A DNA stretch of 32,536 nt from Burkholderiales bacterium (GCA_026400275.1 JAPLPK010000070.1:1-32536); one strand, 5' to 3'; positions 1 through 9,080 are shown, counted from the stretch's first letter. Numbers and translations are program-made. The notes: generated by a model from the sequence alone, not told the origin.

Positions 1-643
1 CGATGCGCTCCAGGAAGTCGGTGCCCATGGCGGACTCGAAGCGCTGGGCATCGGGCGACGCCAATACCAGCATGCCGAAGGCCGGGCTGGGGCTGTTGAG
101 CACTCCGGTGCGCAGCGGCATCAGCGCCAGCGACATGGCGGCCTTCGGGTCGGCCAGCCAGCTGACCGCCTCGAAGCCCGAATTCACACCGCAAAACGGC
201 GCTGTGAGCGAAGAGGCAAAAATCTTCGCGTCTTCACTGACACCCATGGCCCAGGGGGCGGAGGCGTATTCGTCGGCCACGCCCCATACCTTGATGGCGG
301 CCTGCGGCACGGAAAACTGCACCTCGATTTCATGCGCAATGCGCTCGGGCAGGTCGCGGGCAGAGCGCGTCAGCAGCAGGCTGCGCGCCCAGCGCTGCAG
401 CTTGTCGGCAATGATGACGTTCTCGTTGCCGTTGCGCACCATGTCCATGATGCGGTGCTCCAGGCCCTTGATCTTCTCGCGCAGCATCTCGGCCTGGCGC
501 TCTTGCAGGCTGACGGCACGGTTGCCGTGCGGGCTGGTCAGCTGCACCGAGGCCAGCACCTGGGAATGGCGCTCAAAAAACTCGGGCGTGTTGGCCAGGA
601 AGTTGGCGATGTCGTCTTCGGTGATCGGGTTGGTGGTGTTCAT
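1..643 (-). CDS. DUF484 family protein (partial, C-terminus beyond window)
   Basis: The minus strand reads openly from an ATG at 643 to the window edge, giving 214 codons without a stop. The protein starts [20 protein letters not shown], followed by a helical stretch ([20 protein letters not shown]) and a GAF-like C-terminal half. This matches DUF484, a roughly 220-235 residue cytoplasmic family of unknown function, so only a short tail is probably missing. Its ATG overlaps the dapF stop by four bases (ATGA), showing translational coupling. In many proteobacteria DUF484 lies between dapF and the recombinase gene xerC, so xerC is expected just outside the window. The family assignment rests on sequence pattern and on this neighbour relationship; no function is claimed. 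Confidence 0.88.
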   Translation of the reverse strand, partial: MNTTNPITEDDIANFLANTPEFFERHSQVLASVQLTSPHGNRAVSLQERQAEMLREKIKGLEHRIMDMVRNGNENVIIADKLQRWARSLLLTRSARDLPERIAHEIEVQFSVPQAAIKVWGVADEYASAPWAMGVSEDAKIFASSLTAPFCGVNSGFEAVSWLADPKAAMSLALMPLRTGVLNSPSPAFGMLVLASPDAQRFESAMGTDFLERI

Positions 644-1527
644 AGGGGTGCAATCAATGAGTCTGGAATCGTGATCGAGCCGTCAAAAACCGTCGTGGCC
701 GGGCCGGTCATCCGCACCGGCTGGCCCAGGCCGGCCCATTCGATGGTCAGGCGGCCGCCGTGGGTGTCCACGTCCACCCGCGCGTCCAGCAGGCCCAGGC
801 GAATGCCCGCCACCACCGCCGCGCAGGCGCCGGTGCCGCAGGCCAGAGTTTCGCCGGCGCCGCGCTCGTAGACGCGCAGGCGCACCTGGCTGCGGCTGAC
901 GACCTGCATAAAACCGGCGTTCACGCCATTCAGGAAGCAAGGCTGGGCCTGCACTAGCGGGCCCAGGGTGGCGACCGGCGTGGCTTCGGCGTCGTCCACC
1001 AGGTGCACCGCATGCGGGTTGCCCATGGACACAACCGCTACGCTAAACATAGCACCCTGCGCAGATACTACCTGCGCTAGCGGCCATATTTGCCAATCAT
1101 TCACAGCCACGGGCTGCAGGCCTTGCGGGTCGAACGGGATCTGCGGCAGGTCGAACACCGGCTGGCCCATGTCCACGGTGACGCGGCCATCGTCCTGCAT
1201 GTTGAGCTGCAGCACGCGTTCCATGGTTTGCACGCGCACGCTGCTTTGCTGGGTCAGGCCACGGCTGTGGACGAAGCGCATAAAGCAGCGCGCGCCGTTG
1301 CCGCAGTGCTCCACCTCGCCGCCATCGGCGTTGTGGATGGCGTATTCGAAGTCAATGCCCGGTGCGCTGGCGCGGCGCACGGACAGAATTTGGTCGGCGC
1401 CGACGCCAAAGTGGCGGTCGGCCAGGAAGCGATACTGGGCGGTGCTCAGCCCCAGGCGGCCCTGGGTCTCGTCGAGCACCACAAAGTCGTTGCCCGCGCC
1501 CTGCATTTTGGTGAATGGGATGTGCAT
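640..1527 (-). CDS. dapF: Diaminopimelate epimerase
   Basis: DapF converts LL- to meso-diaminopimelate, the last step before lysine and a peptidoglycan precursor. It is cytoplasmic and cofactor-free, using two cysteines. Both are visible: Cys75 in [16 protein letters not shown] and Cys230 in [15 protein letters not shown]. The N-terminal [12 protein letters not shown] and the VSMGNPHAV motif are also family hallmarks. The 295-residue length is slightly above the usual 270-285. I chose ATG 1527 because the family starts there; a GGGAGA lies upstream, and an in-frame ATG at 1551 would add eight non-family residues. Residues about 146-160 are encoded by a copy of the dispersed palindromic repeat (1049-1091), just before the NPH motif, which may explain some of the extra length. 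The gene is coupled to DUF484 downstream. Confidence 0.96.
   Translation of the reverse strand: MHIPFTKMQGAGNDFVVLDETQGRLGLSTAQYRFLADRHFGVGADQILSVRRASAPGIDFEYAIHNADGGEVEHCGNGARCFMRFVHSRGLTQQSSVRVQTMERVLQLNMQDDGRVTVDMGQPVFDLPQIPFDPQGLQPVAVNDWQIWPLAQVVSAQGAMFSVAVVSMGNPHAVHLVDDAEATPVATLGPLVQAQPCFLNGVNAGFMQVVSRSQVRLRVYERGAGETLACGTGACAAVVAGIRLGLLDARVDVDTHGGRLTIEWAGLGQPVRMTGPATTVFDGSITIPDSLIAPL
1049..1091. repeat. Dispersed palindromic repeat, copy A (inside dapF)
   Basis: The core reads CTGCGCAG, about eight A/T-rich bases, then CTGCGCTAG, followed by CGGCCATATTT. This is the arrangement seen in the seven other copies in this window. It lies in frame within dapF and encodes about 15 residues between two conserved blocks. 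Seen directly by comparison within the window; its mobility is inferred. Confidence 0.75.
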
Positions 1528-1594
1528 GGGGGAATTATCTCCCGCAAGCACACCCCATTGCGCGCGGAAAGACGCCCGCGCAGTTTTCCGCCAC

Positions 1595-2488
1595 TCAGAC
1601 GCCGTGGTCTTTCAGCCAGTCGAAGCTCAGCTTCTGCGCGTAGGTCGCGGCCACCTTGTCGTAGCTGGGCCGGTAATCGGCGTTGAAACCATGGTTGACG
1701 CTGGGGAACACCACGATTTCGGAGCCGCTGCCGGAGCCACGCAGGCCCTCGGTCATGCGGTTGACCGCCTCGGCCTTGATGTTCTGGTCCAGCCCGGCAT
1801 ACAGACCCAGCACCGGCACCTTGATGCTGGATGCGAACTGCACCGGGTCCTGCGGGCGGATGTCAGACTGCATGCCCTCCAGCAGGCCGTAGTAAGCCAC
1901 GGCCGCTTTCAGCTTGGGGTTGTTCAGCGCATACACCCAGGCCACCCGGCCGCCCCAGCAGAAGCCGACCAGGCCCACGCGGTCCGCGTCGGCGCTGCCG
2001 CTGGCCTTGGCGAAGGCCACGGCGGCATCCAGGTCGGAGACAACTTGCGCGTCCGGCACCTTGGCCACCACGGTGGACAGGATCTGGCCGATGTCGCTCA
2101 TCTTCGACACATCGCCCTGGCGCGCGTACATCTCGGGGGCAATCGCGTAGTAGCCTTGCTTGGCATAGCGGCGGCACACGTCCTTGATGTGTTCGTGCAC
2201 ACCGAAAATTTCCTGTACCACCAGCACCACCGGGTGCTTGCCCGGTTTGTTGGGCACGGCGCGGTAGGCCGGGATCTTGCCGTCGGCCACCGGGATGCTG
2301 ACCTCGCCCGCCGTCAAGCCGACCGTGTCGGTGGTAATGGCCTGGGCCAGCACCGGATTCGAGGCCACTGCAAAGCCGGAGGCCAATGCGGTCACGGCAA
2401 AGCCGCGGCGCGACAAGCCGTTAGCCGGTGTGGCGGGCACGGGGTTCTGAAAATCCATGGGCTTCAAACCGTAATCCATTAACTTCAT
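1595..2488 (-). CDS. Exported dienelactone hydrolase family protein
   Basis: This 297-residue alpha/beta hydrolase belongs to the dienelactone hydrolase (DLH/carboxymethylenebutenolidase) family. The catalytic triad is visible as Cys177 in GFCWGG, Asp234 in AGLDQNI and His266 in NHGF. Residues about 26-50 contain [17 protein letters not shown] and then an AQA site, resembling a twin-arginine (Tat) export signal, so the protein is probably periplasmic. Start ATG 2488 is supported by AAGGA eight bases upstream; upstream in-frame starts have no such support. It ends 67 bp before dapF on the same strand and lies 139 bp downstream of rnpB. The natural substrate cannot be deduced; paralogues of this type (YghX-like) are often general carboxyl-ester hydrolases. 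Confidence 0.88.
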   Translation of the reverse strand: MKLMDYGLKPMDFQNPVPATPANGLSRRGFAVTALASGFAVASNPVLAQAITTDTVGLTAGEVSIPVADGKIPAYRAVPNKPGKHPVVLVVQEIFGVHEHIKDVCRRYAKQGYYAIAPEMYARQGDVSKMSDIGQILSTVVAKVPDAQVVSDLDAAVAFAKASGSADADRVGLVGFCWGGRVAWVYALNNPKLKAAVAYYGLLEGMQSDIRPQDPVQFASSIKVPVLGLYAGLDQNIKAEAVNRMTEGLRGSGSGSEIVVFPSVNHGFNADYRPSYDKVAATYAQKLSFDWLKDHGV

Positions 2489-2560
2489 GCTGCGTCCTTG
2501 GTTGAAAGAGCTGGAAATTATGGTGGCGCACCGATAGCCCGCAGTGTTGATGGGGCATAC

Positions 2561-2617
2561 GCTATCAAATAAGGAGCTGCCTGCGCAGGTGGAATATGCG
2601 CCAGAGGCCGATTTGAC
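2561..2617. repeat. Dispersed palindromic repeat, copy B
   Basis: An intergenic copy between the 3' end of rnpB (about 2628) and the DLH gene. It shows GCTATCAAATAAGGAGCTGC, then CTGCGCAG, an A/T-containing spacer, and GCGCCAGAGGCC. This is one of the most complete copies in the window. It begins about 10 nt beyond the predicted RNase P RNA 3' end, so it could influence 3' processing or termination (inference). Confidence 0.8.
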
Positions 2618-2627
2618 CCATAAAAGT

Positions 2628-3062
2628 GTGAAGCCCACCGATAAGCCGGATTCTGTGCACCGAGGTTGCCCTCGGCGTGACCGCCATTAATCTGGGCCGG
2701 GGGTCGCCCCACCGGCTCAATGCTACCTACCCGCCAACTCCGGGGGCCCCGTCAACGTTGGCCTACTTGGTATTGCTGCGCGTAGAGATTGCCCGTTTCA
2801 CCTTTTGCGGGCTCTGCCCGCAAAAGGTGCTGTGCTTCCCCGGCTTGCGCCGGGGGCGTGCAGCTTACGCCACACGCGTGCCAGCTTACGCTGACACCGC
2901 ACAGACCACCCACGGGGGTTGCCTGCAAAAACTCGTCTCTGTTGCTCTAATCCTCACCTCACGGTGGACAGCCGTTAGCTGCTACGCTGCCCTATGCAGT
3001 CCGGACGTTCCTCCAGTGCCTGGTTTCCCAGATTGCACCAGCGGCGGTCTGGCGGGCTTCAC
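2628..3062 (-). ncRNA. rnpB: RNase P RNA (M1 RNA, bacterial type A)
   Basis: The catalytic RNA of RNase P, which removes 5' leaders from pre-tRNAs. On the minus strand the universal blocks appear in order: GGAGGAACGTCCGGACTGCA with CATAGGGCAG (5' region), GGTGAAACGGGCAATCTCTA followed by GCAGCAATACCAAGTAGGC (central), and CAGAATCCGGCTTATCGG (3' region). The ends are set by helix P1: GTGAAGCCCGCC at the 5' end pairs over 12 bp with GGTGGGCTTCAC at the 3' end. About 435 nt is longer than the 377 nt of E. coli. The extra length is around 2800-2930, where two strong hairpins (CCTTTTGCGGGC/GCCCGCAAAAGG and CCCCGGC/GCCGGGG) and a doubled GCGTAAGCTG stretch occur. Ends are predicted to within a few bases. 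Confidence 0.95.
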
Positions 3063-3120
3063 CCCCCGATTATGGCAGTGCGCCACAATGGGAAATTTTC
3101 GTCCACCCAAAAGGAGACCT
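3063..3120. promoter_or_regulatory. Compact divergent promoter region rnpB / cysK
   Basis: Only 58 bp separate the predicted rnpB 5' end from the cysK ATG. On the minus strand CATAAT (3069-3074) lies six bases before the P1 helix and is a good -10 box for rnpB; no strong -35 is evident. The cysK ribosome-binding site AAAGGAG (3110-3116) lies in the same interval. The cysK promoter must therefore be within this space or inside the rnpB 5' sequence. Confidence 0.5.
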
Positions 3121-4038
3121 ATGAAAGCCGACACCATCCTGCAGACCATTGGCAACACCCCGCACGTACGCATCCAGCGCCTGTTTGGCCCGGGCGCCAA
3201 TGTGTGGATCAAGTCCGAGCGCAGCAACCCCGGCGGCTCCATCAAGGACCGCATTGCGCTGAGCATGGTGGAAGACGCGGAGAAATCCGGCGTGCTGCAA
3301 CCTGGCGGCACCATCATCGAGCCCACCTCGGGCAACACCGGCGTGGGTCTGGCCATGGTGGCCGCAGTCAAGGGCTACAAGCTGGTGCTGGTGATGCCCG
3401 ACAGCATGTCGATTGAGCGCCGCCGCCTGATGCTGGCCTACGGCGCCAGCTTCGACCTGACCCCACGCGAAAAGGGAATGAAGGGCGCCATCGCCCGCGC
3501 CCAGGAACTGGTGGCCGCAACGCCAGGCAGCTGGATGCCGCAGCAGTTTGAAAACCCCGCCAATATCGACGTGCATGTGCGCACCACGGCGCAGGAAATC
3601 TTGGCCGACTTCCCCGAAGGTTTAGACGCACTGATCACTGGCGTGGGCACCGGCGGCCACATTACCGGCTGCGCCCGCGTGCTGAAAGAAAAATGGCCGA
3701 ACCTGAAGGTGTTTGCGGTAGAGCCCACGGCCTCGCCCGTAATCTCCGGCGGCGCCCCCGCGCCCCACCCCATCCAGGGCATAGGCGCGGGCTTCATCCC
3801 CAAAAACCTGGATGTGTCCCTGCTGGACGGCACCATCCAGGTAGACGCCGAGCCGGCCCGTGAGATGGCCCGCCGCAGCGCGCGCGAAGAAGGCATGCTG
3901 GTGGGTATTTCCAGTGGAGCCACGCTGGCGGCGATTGCGCAAAAGCTGCCCGAGCTGGGCGCCGGCGCGCGCGTGTTGGGCTTCAACTACGACACCGGTG
4001 AACGCTACCTGTCGGTAGACGGCTTTCTCCCCGTCTGA
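3121..4038 (+). CDS. cysK: Cysteine synthase (O-acetylserine sulfhydrylase)
   Basis: A PLP enzyme that makes L-cysteine from O-acetylserine and sulfide in the cytoplasm; 305 residues. The PLP lysine is Lys42 in [12 protein letters not shown]. The substrate loop is EPTSGNTG (67-74), and the phosphate-binding loop is [10 protein letters not shown] (174-183). [19 protein letters not shown] is closer to the CysK than the CysM pattern, although some annotations may call it CysM. The ATG at 3121 is chosen because AAGGAG stands directly upstream; a longer frame begins at 2677 but would run through rnpB on the opposite strand. The GGDEF gene follows 12 bp later. Confidence is high for the family and moderate for CysK against CysM. 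Confidence 0.93.
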   Translation: MKADTILQTIGNTPHVRIQRLFGPGANVWIKSERSNPGGSIKDRIALSMVEDAEKSGVLQPGGTIIEPTSGNTGVGLAMVAAVKGYKLVLVMPDSMSIERRRLMLAYGASFDLTPREKGMKGAIARAQELVAATPGSWMPQQFENPANIDVHVRTTAQEILADFPEGLDALITGVGTGGHITGCARVLKEKWPNLKVFAVEPTASPVISGGAPAPHPIQGIGAGFIPKNLDVSLLDGTIQVDAEPAREMARRSAREEGMLVGISSGATLAAIAQKLPELGAGARVLGFNYDTGERYLSVDGFLPV

Positions 4039-4050
4039 GCCCCACGGATC

Positions 4051-5205
4051 GTGCTGACTTCGGCCCACCGCATACCCTGGTTGGTGCGCATGCATTACCG
4101 CATGCGCACCATATCATTTGCCTTGATGTTCGTCGCATACGGCCTGCACATGGTGGAGCAGGGCCAGAGCCAGCCCATGCCCTGGCTTTTGCTGGGCATG
4201 GCGTTTCTGGTCTACCCGCATGTGCAATTTCTACGTGCGCGCAAAGCCAGTGACCCGGTCGCCACCGAAACCCGCAACCTGCTGGTAGATTCAGTCTTGC
4301 TAGGCATGACCGCTGCAGGCATGGGGTTCCCCGCGTGGATTACATTTTCCGGGGCCATGGGCACCCTGTCGAACAACGCAGCCAACCGAGGCTGGAGCGG
4401 TGTCATTCAAGCGCTGCTGGCATTGGTGCTGGGGATGGCACTTTGGTTACCCATCGGTGGGTTGCGCTGGGCGCCTGGCACCGACACGCTGACCTCGTCC
4501 TTCTGCATGCTGGGGCTGGGCTGGTATTTGCTGGCCATGAACAACATGGGCTTTGAACGCAACCGCCAGCTGAGCAAAATGCGCCAACAACTGCAAGAGC
4601 GCGAAACCCAGCTGCTTTCTGCCAACAAAGACCTGCAGTGCAAACTATTCGAAATTGATGCGCTGCAAACACGCCTGAGTGAGCAGGCCAACCGCGACCC
4701 GCTGACGGGCCTGTACAACCGCCGCTACCTGGGCAATACCCTTGACCGCGAGCTCGCACGTTGCCAACGTGATGGACTGCCCTTGTCCATCATCCTGCTG
4801 GATATTGACCACTTCAAAAAGGTGAATGACAGCTACGGCCATCCGGCTGGCGACCAGGTGCTGGTGCATCTGGGCCACTTACTGATGGAAGCCGCGCGCA
4901 GCTCCGATGTGGCCTGCCGCTATGGCGGCGAAGAATTCCTGCTGTTGCTACCCACGATGCCGCTAGACGCGGCAATGGAGCGCGCAGAAGAGTTGCGGGT
5001 TAATTTCAGCAAGGCAGTGGTGACCTTCGGGGAACACCGCATCCTAGCCACTATCTCCCTGGGCGTTGCCGTATTCCCAGAGCATGCCAGGTCTGCGGAA
5101 GACCTCATCCGCAGTGCAGATGCAGCCCTCTACCAAGCCAAAAACTCCGGCCGCAACCAGGTACGCGCGTGGGTTCCCTCGAACAGCACGCAGGCAACAG
5201 CCTGA
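4051..5205 (+). CDS. MASE2-GGDEF diguanylate cyclase
   Basis: A 384-residue membrane protein predicted to make cyclic di-GMP from two GTP. The N-terminal 170 residues hold about four hydrophobic segments and the PHVQFLRARKASDPVATETR and NLLVDS features of MASE2 sensor domains. A coiled-coil-like linker (about 172-212, NRQLSKMRQQLQERETQLL) leads into a GGDEF domain with DPLTGLYNRRY, DIDHFKKVND and RYGGEEF (GGEEF at 292-296). The product-binding I-site RxxD is intact (RSSD, 283-286), so feedback inhibition is likely. The start is uncertain: GTG 4051 gives the full frame, whereas ATG 4090 would shorten it by 13 residues; neither has a strong ribosome-binding site. It follows cysK by 12 bp and may be read through from it. 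Confidence 0.9.
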   Translation: MLTSAHRIPWLVRMHYRMRTISFALMFVAYGLHMVEQGQSQPMPWLLLGMAFLVYPHVQFLRARKASDPVATETRNLLVDSVLLGMTAAGMGFPAWITFSGAMGTLSNNAANRGWSGVIQALLALVLGMALWLPIGGLRWAPGTDTLTSSFCMLGLGWYLLAMNNMGFERNRQLSKMRQQLQERETQLLSANKDLQCKLFEIDALQTRLSEQANRDPLTGLYNRRYLGNTLDRELARCQRDGLPLSIILLDIDHFKKVNDSYGHPAGDQVLVHLGHLLMEAARSSDVACRYGGEEFLLLLPTMPLDAAMERAEELRVNFSKAVVTFGEHRILATISLGVAVFPEHARSAEDLIRSADAALYQAKNSGRNQVRAWVPSNSTQATA

Positions 5206-5376
5206 AGCCAGTCACCGACAGCAAATCAATGTACAAGTTTTCCCGGTTTGGGTTACCTGAAGATCACACATTTATCTAAGAACATTCCCTGTCTTTTAGA
5301 CACAAAAAAGCCACAAGATCCGGCTGAATTTGGCCCTAACATAGGGCTGCAAAGTTGCATTTCCAACGTCTAAAAA

Positions 5377-8300
5377 TTGCTGTTACGAACTAGGTGGAAA
5401 CTGCTCTTACTGGCCATCCTGCTGGGATTGATGGCGCTATTGGCTTGGCTGGTCGCGGATGAGCTCAACACCTCCCGGCTGCAGGCGCGCTATCTGTCAC
5501 GGCTGGGGAAGGAGCTGCGCTTTGCGCCGGAACCTGGGGCCAGCCCCGAGGACGCCATCCGCTTCCCACACAGCGGGCCCTACGACGAGCGCCTGGGCTA
5601 TAGCCAGATTCCCACCTTCACCCAGTCCCTGACCGCACGCGGCTACACCGTCACCGAGCAAGCGCGCATCTCGCCACGCATGGCCGAACTGGCCGACAAC
5701 GGGCTGCCACTGCCCTACCCTGAAAAGAACCAGGCCGGGCTGAACCTGCGCGACTGCAATGCCCAAACCTTGTATTCGGAACGCTACCCTGAGCGCGGCT
5801 ATGCGGACTTCCGCGCCGTGCCGTCGCTGCTGGTCAATACCTTGCTGTTCATCGAAGACCGCGACCTGCTGGACAACAGCCAGCCCCAGCACAACCCCGC
5901 CATCAACTGGGGGCGCTTCAGCAAGGCCCTGGCCGACCAGGTGGTGCACGCGGTGGACAAGTCACACGAAGCCCCCGGTGCCAGCACACTGGTCACGCAG
6001 ATCGAAAAATACCGCCATTCGCCCGACGGCCGCACCGCCTCGCCGCGCGAGAAGCTGCGGCAAATGGCCAGCGCCTCCATCAAGACCTATATGGGCGGCG
6101 AAAACACCCTGGCCTTCCGCCAGCAAACCGTGGTGGACTACCTGAACACCGTGCCGCTGGCCGCCAAGCCCGGCTACGGCGAAGTCAACGGCATGGGCGA
6201 CGGCCTGTGGGCCTGGTACGGGCGCGACTTTGCTGAAGCGAACCAGCTGCTGCAAGACAATGCCGATGAAACCGGCGCCGCGTTGCAGAGCCGGGCGGAG
6301 GCCTTCAAACAGGCACTGTCGCTGATGATTGCGCAGCGCCGGCCCTCGTACTACTTGCGCGAAGGCCGGGCCGCGCTGCAGCAGCTGACCGACAGCCATT
6401 TGCGCATGCTGGCCACCGCCGGCATCATCTCGCCCGCGCTGCGCGATGCAGCCCTGCCCATCCAGCTGAAACTGCAACAAGATACAGGTGCGGCCCCTCC
6501 GGTGTCCTTTGTCACACGCAAGGCGGTAACGGCTCTGCGCGCCCATCTGTCCAGCCTGTTGCAGGTGAAACACCTGTACGACCTGGACCGCTTCGATATG
6601 TCGGCCAACGCCAGCCTGAACGGCGAGGTACAGCGCGAAGTCGGCACGGTGCTGCGCCAGCTGAGCGATCCCGCCAGCGCCAAGGCCGCCGGCCTGTATG
6701 GCCGCAATATGCTCAGCCCCGGCGACGACCCCAGCAAGCTGGTGTTCAGCTTCACGCTGTTTGAACAGCGCGACGGCGCCAACCTGCTGCGCGTGCAGAC
6801 CGACAACTTCGACCAGCCCTTCGACATCAACGAAGGCGCACGGCTGAACCTGGGCTCCACCGCCAAGCTGCGCACGCTGATCACCTACCTGGAAATCATC
6901 ACCGCGCTGCACCAGCGCTATGCAGACATGGGCCCACAGGAGCTGGCCGCCGCCAAGGGCGATGACGCCGACACGCTGAGCCGCTGGGCCCGCGCCTACA
7001 TCGCCCAGGCGCAAGACAAAAGCCTGCGCCCCATGCTGGAGGCGGCCATGGAACGCCGCTACTCCGGCAACCCGGGCGAGAGCTTTGTCACCGGCGGCGG
7101 CGTGCAAAGCTTTGAGAACTTCGAGCCCGAAGAAAACTACAAAGTGATGACGGTGCGCGAGAGCTTCCAGCACTCGGTGAACCTGGTGTTTGTGCGGCTG
7201 ATGCGTGACGTGGTGCAGTACTACCAGTTCGAACGCTCGGGCGCCAGCAGCGCCGCGCTACCGGCCGCAGACTCGCCCGCGCGGCAGGAAATCCTGGCCC
7301 GCTTTGCCGACAAGGAAGGCCGCCAGTTCATGGCCCGCTTCTACCGCAAATACCAGGGGCTGGCGCCCGATGCCGCCCAAGACCTGCTGCTGCAAACCAT
7401 GCGCCCGGTGCCGGCACGTCTGGCCACGGTATTCCGCAGCCTGCAGCCGAACGCGGATCTGGCGCAGTTCGCGGCCTTCATGCGCCAACGCCTGCCCGAA
7501 ATGGCTTTGTCCGACACCCAGTTGCATGAGTTGTACACCAAGTATGCGGTAGACAAGTTTTCGCTGGCCGACCGGGGCTACATCGCTGGCATCCACCCGC
7601 TGGAGCTGTGGGTGGTCAGCTATATGCACCAGCAGCCCACCGCCACGCTGGCGCAGACCCTGCAGGCCAGTGGCAGCGTGCGCCAGGAGGTCTACAGCTG
7701 GTTGTTCAAAAGCAACCGCAAGGTGGCGCAAGACAAACGCATACGCCAGATGCTGGAGCTAGAGGCCTTCCAGGAAATCGCCCAGGACTGGCGGCGGTTG
7801 GGCTACCCCTTTGAGTCGCTGACGCCGTCGCTGGCCACCTCCCTGGGCGCGTCGGGCGACCGCCCGGCAGCCCTGGCCGAGCTGATGGGCATCATCGTCA
7901 ACAAGGGCATGCGCCTGCCGCTGCGCAAGCTGCACAGCCTGGATTTCGCTAGCGGCACACCCTATGCGACCCGGTTTGAAAGCGCCCCGCCCGTCGCCGA
8001 GCGGCTGCTGCCCGAGGAGCTGACCGAGGTGGTGCGCCGCTCGCTGCTGGACGTGGTGAACGGCGGCACCGCCAGCCGGCTGCGCGACGGCTTCAAGCTG
8101 GCCAATGGCAGCAACATCGACATCGGCGGCAAAACCGGCACCGGCGACCACCGCTTTGAAACCTATGGGCCCGGCGGGCGGCTGGTGTCCTCGCGTGCGG
8201 TGAACCGCTCGGCCACCTTTGTGTTTCTGCTGGGCGACCGCTTCTTTGGCACCATGACGGCCTATGTCCACGAGCCGTATGCGGCCAACTACCGGTTCAC

Positions 8301-8400
8301 CAGCGCACTCTCAGCCCAGTTGCTGAAGTCACTGGCGCCCACCTTGCTAGCCAGCATGGGCGACAGCCCCACGGCCAGCGCGCTGGCCTGCCGCAACTAA
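5377..8400 (+). CDS. Divergent class A penicillin-binding protein (GT51 + transpeptidase)
   Basis: A 1007-residue protein with an N-terminal membrane anchor (about 8-30) and a large periplasmic part. Residues about 145-290 resemble a GT51 peptidoglycan glycosyltransferase: FIEDRDLL with Glu160, GASTLVTQIEKYRH (201-214), and VVDYLNTVPLA. The position usually holding the second catalytic Glu (RKxxE) appears as REKLRQM, i.e. Gln229. A transpeptidase domain follows with S494-TAK, S600-VN and K919-TGTG. The SxN to KTG distance of about 320 residues is much longer than usual, implying an insertion of roughly 200 residues near 640-850. The frame opens with TTG 5377, preceded directly by an in-frame TAA, without an obvious ribosome-binding site; the next ATG (codon 19) would cut into the anchor. 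Upstream 5206-5376 holds two short perfect hairpins (5290-5302, 5333-5347). It probably acts in cell-wall synthesis, with atypical catalysis. Confidence 0.8.
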   Translation: MLLRTRWKLLLLAILLGLMALLAWLVADELNTSRLQARYLSRLGKELRFAPEPGASPEDAIRFPHSGPYDERLGYSQIPTFTQSLTARGYTVTEQARISPRMAELADNGLPLPYPEKNQAGLNLRDCNAQTLYSERYPERGYADFRAVPSLLVNTLLFIEDRDLLDNSQPQHNPAINWGRFSKALADQVVHAVDKSHEAPGASTLVTQIEKYRHSPDGRTASPREKLRQMASASIKTYMGGENTLAFRQQTVVDYLNTVPLAAKPGYGEVNGMGDGLWAWYGRDFAEANQLLQDNADETGAALQSRAEAFKQALSLMIAQRRPSYYLREGRAALQQLTDSHLRMLATAGIISPALRDAALPIQLKLQQDTGAAPPVSFVTRKAVTALRAHLSSLLQVKHLYDLDRFDMSANASLNGEVQREVGTVLRQLSDPASAKAAGLYGRNMLSPGDDPSKLVFSFTLFEQRDGANLLRVQTDNFDQPFDINEGARLNLGSTAKLRTLITYLEIITALHQRYADMGPQELAAAKGDDADTLSRWARAYIAQAQDKSLRPMLEAAMERRYSGNPGESFVTGGGVQSFENFEPEENYKVMTVRESFQHSVNLVFVRLMRDVVQYYQFERSGASSAALPAADSPARQEILARFADKEGRQFMARFYRKYQGLAPDAAQDLLLQTMRPVPARLATVFRSLQPNADLAQFAAFMRQRLPEMALSDTQLHELYTKYAVDKFSLADRGYIAGIHPLELWVVSYMHQQPTATLAQTLQASGSVRQEVYSWLFKSNRKVAQDKRIRQMLELEAFQEIAQDWRRLGYPFESLTPSLATSLGASGDRPAALAELMGIIVNKGMRLPLRKLHSLDFASGTPYATRFESAPPVAERLLPEELTEVVRRSLLDVVNGGTASRLRDGFKLANGSNIDIGGKTGTGDHRFETYGPGGRLVSSRAVNRSATFVFLLGDRFFGTMTAYVHEPYAANYRFTSALSAQLLKSLAPTLLASMGDSPTASALACRN

Positions 8401-8409
8401 ACCCTTCCC

Positions 8410-9051
8410 ATGCAAGCCGATCTTTTTGGCGGCACGCCGGCCGAGCTGGTACTGGCCCCGCAGGCCAAGCTGCTGAAGGGGCTGGCCCTGCCCTATGTGC
8501 CCCGCCTGTTGGCCGCGCTGGAGCAGATACAACACACCGCGCCCTTTCGCCACATGGTCACTCCGGGCGGCCAGGCTATGTCGGTGGCGCTGACCAACTG
8601 CGGAGCCCTGGGCTGGACCAGCGACCGCCACGGTTACCGCTACAGCGCGCTCGACCCCGATACCCGCCAACCCTGGCCGCCCCTGCCCGAGGTACTGCTG
8701 CAGCTGGCGCAAGAGGCCGCAACGCGCGCGGGCTTTGCCAACTTTGTGCCGGACGCCTGCTTGGTCAACCGCTACCGGCCGGGCGCCCGCCTGTCGCTGC
8801 ACCAGGACAAGGACGAGCGCGACTACAGCGCGCCCATCGTTTCGGTATCGCTAGGTATACCAGCGACCTTTGTGCTGGGCGGCTTGGACCGCGTCGGCAA
8901 GACCCTGCGGGTACCACTGGCGCACGGCGACGTGGTGGTCTGGGGCGGCGCCGACCGCCTGCGCTACCACGGCGTGCTGCCCGTGGCGCAAGCCGAACAC
9001 CCGCTGCTGGGCGCGCAGCGCATCAACCTGACCCTGCGCAAGGCGGGCTGA
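8410..9051 (+). CDS. alkB: AlkB-like Fe(II)/2-oxoglutarate-dependent dioxygenase
   Basis: A 213-residue cytoplasmic enzyme of the AlkB family, which oxidatively removes alkyl lesions such as 1-methyladenine and 3-methylcytosine from nucleic acids. The iron ligands are visible as His131 and Asp133 in HQDKDERDYSAP and His187 in RYHGV. The 2-oxoglutarate-binding arginines are Arg204 and Arg210 in RINLTLR. The N-terminal LFGG, the substrate-lid region and NRYRPGARLSLHQDKDE follow the E. coli AlkB order and length (216 residues). It starts 9 bp after the penicillin-binding protein stop and lacks a strong ribosome-binding site, so coupling is likely. No adjacent ada-like regulator is seen. Confidence 0.93.
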   Translation: MQADLFGGTPAELVLAPQAKLLKGLALPYVPRLLAALEQIQHTAPFRHMVTPGGQAMSVALTNCGALGWTSDRHGYRYSALDPDTRQPWPPLPEVLLQLAQEAATRAGFANFVPDACLVNRYRPGARLSLHQDKDERDYSAPIVSVSLGIPATFVLGGLDRVGKTLRVPLAHGDVVVWGGADRLRYHGVLPVAQAEHPLLGAQRINLTLRKAG

Positions 9052-9080
9052 ACCGCCGCCACTGGCGGTATAGACAAAAT

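Noticed and set aside
968-2482. Long open frame opposite dapF and the dienelactone hydrolase
   Set aside because: Its product is compositionally biased (His/Gln/Arg rich) with no motif, and it is the antisense shadow of two well supported genes.
2677-3120. N-terminal extension of the cysteine synthase reading frame
   Set aside because: It runs antiparallel through the RNase P RNA gene and shows no protein family features; the ATG at 3121 has a proper ribosome-binding site and a family-like start.
5290-5347. Two small hairpins upstream of the penicillin-binding protein as a riboswitch or terminator
   Set aside because: The stems are only 5-6 bp, there is no T-tract and no known riboswitch core; they are recorded only in the gene entry.
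5962-7173. 403-residue open frame antisense to the penicillin-binding protein
   Set aside because: Antisense shadow with low-complexity Gln/Ala/Gly/Val composition and no start signals.
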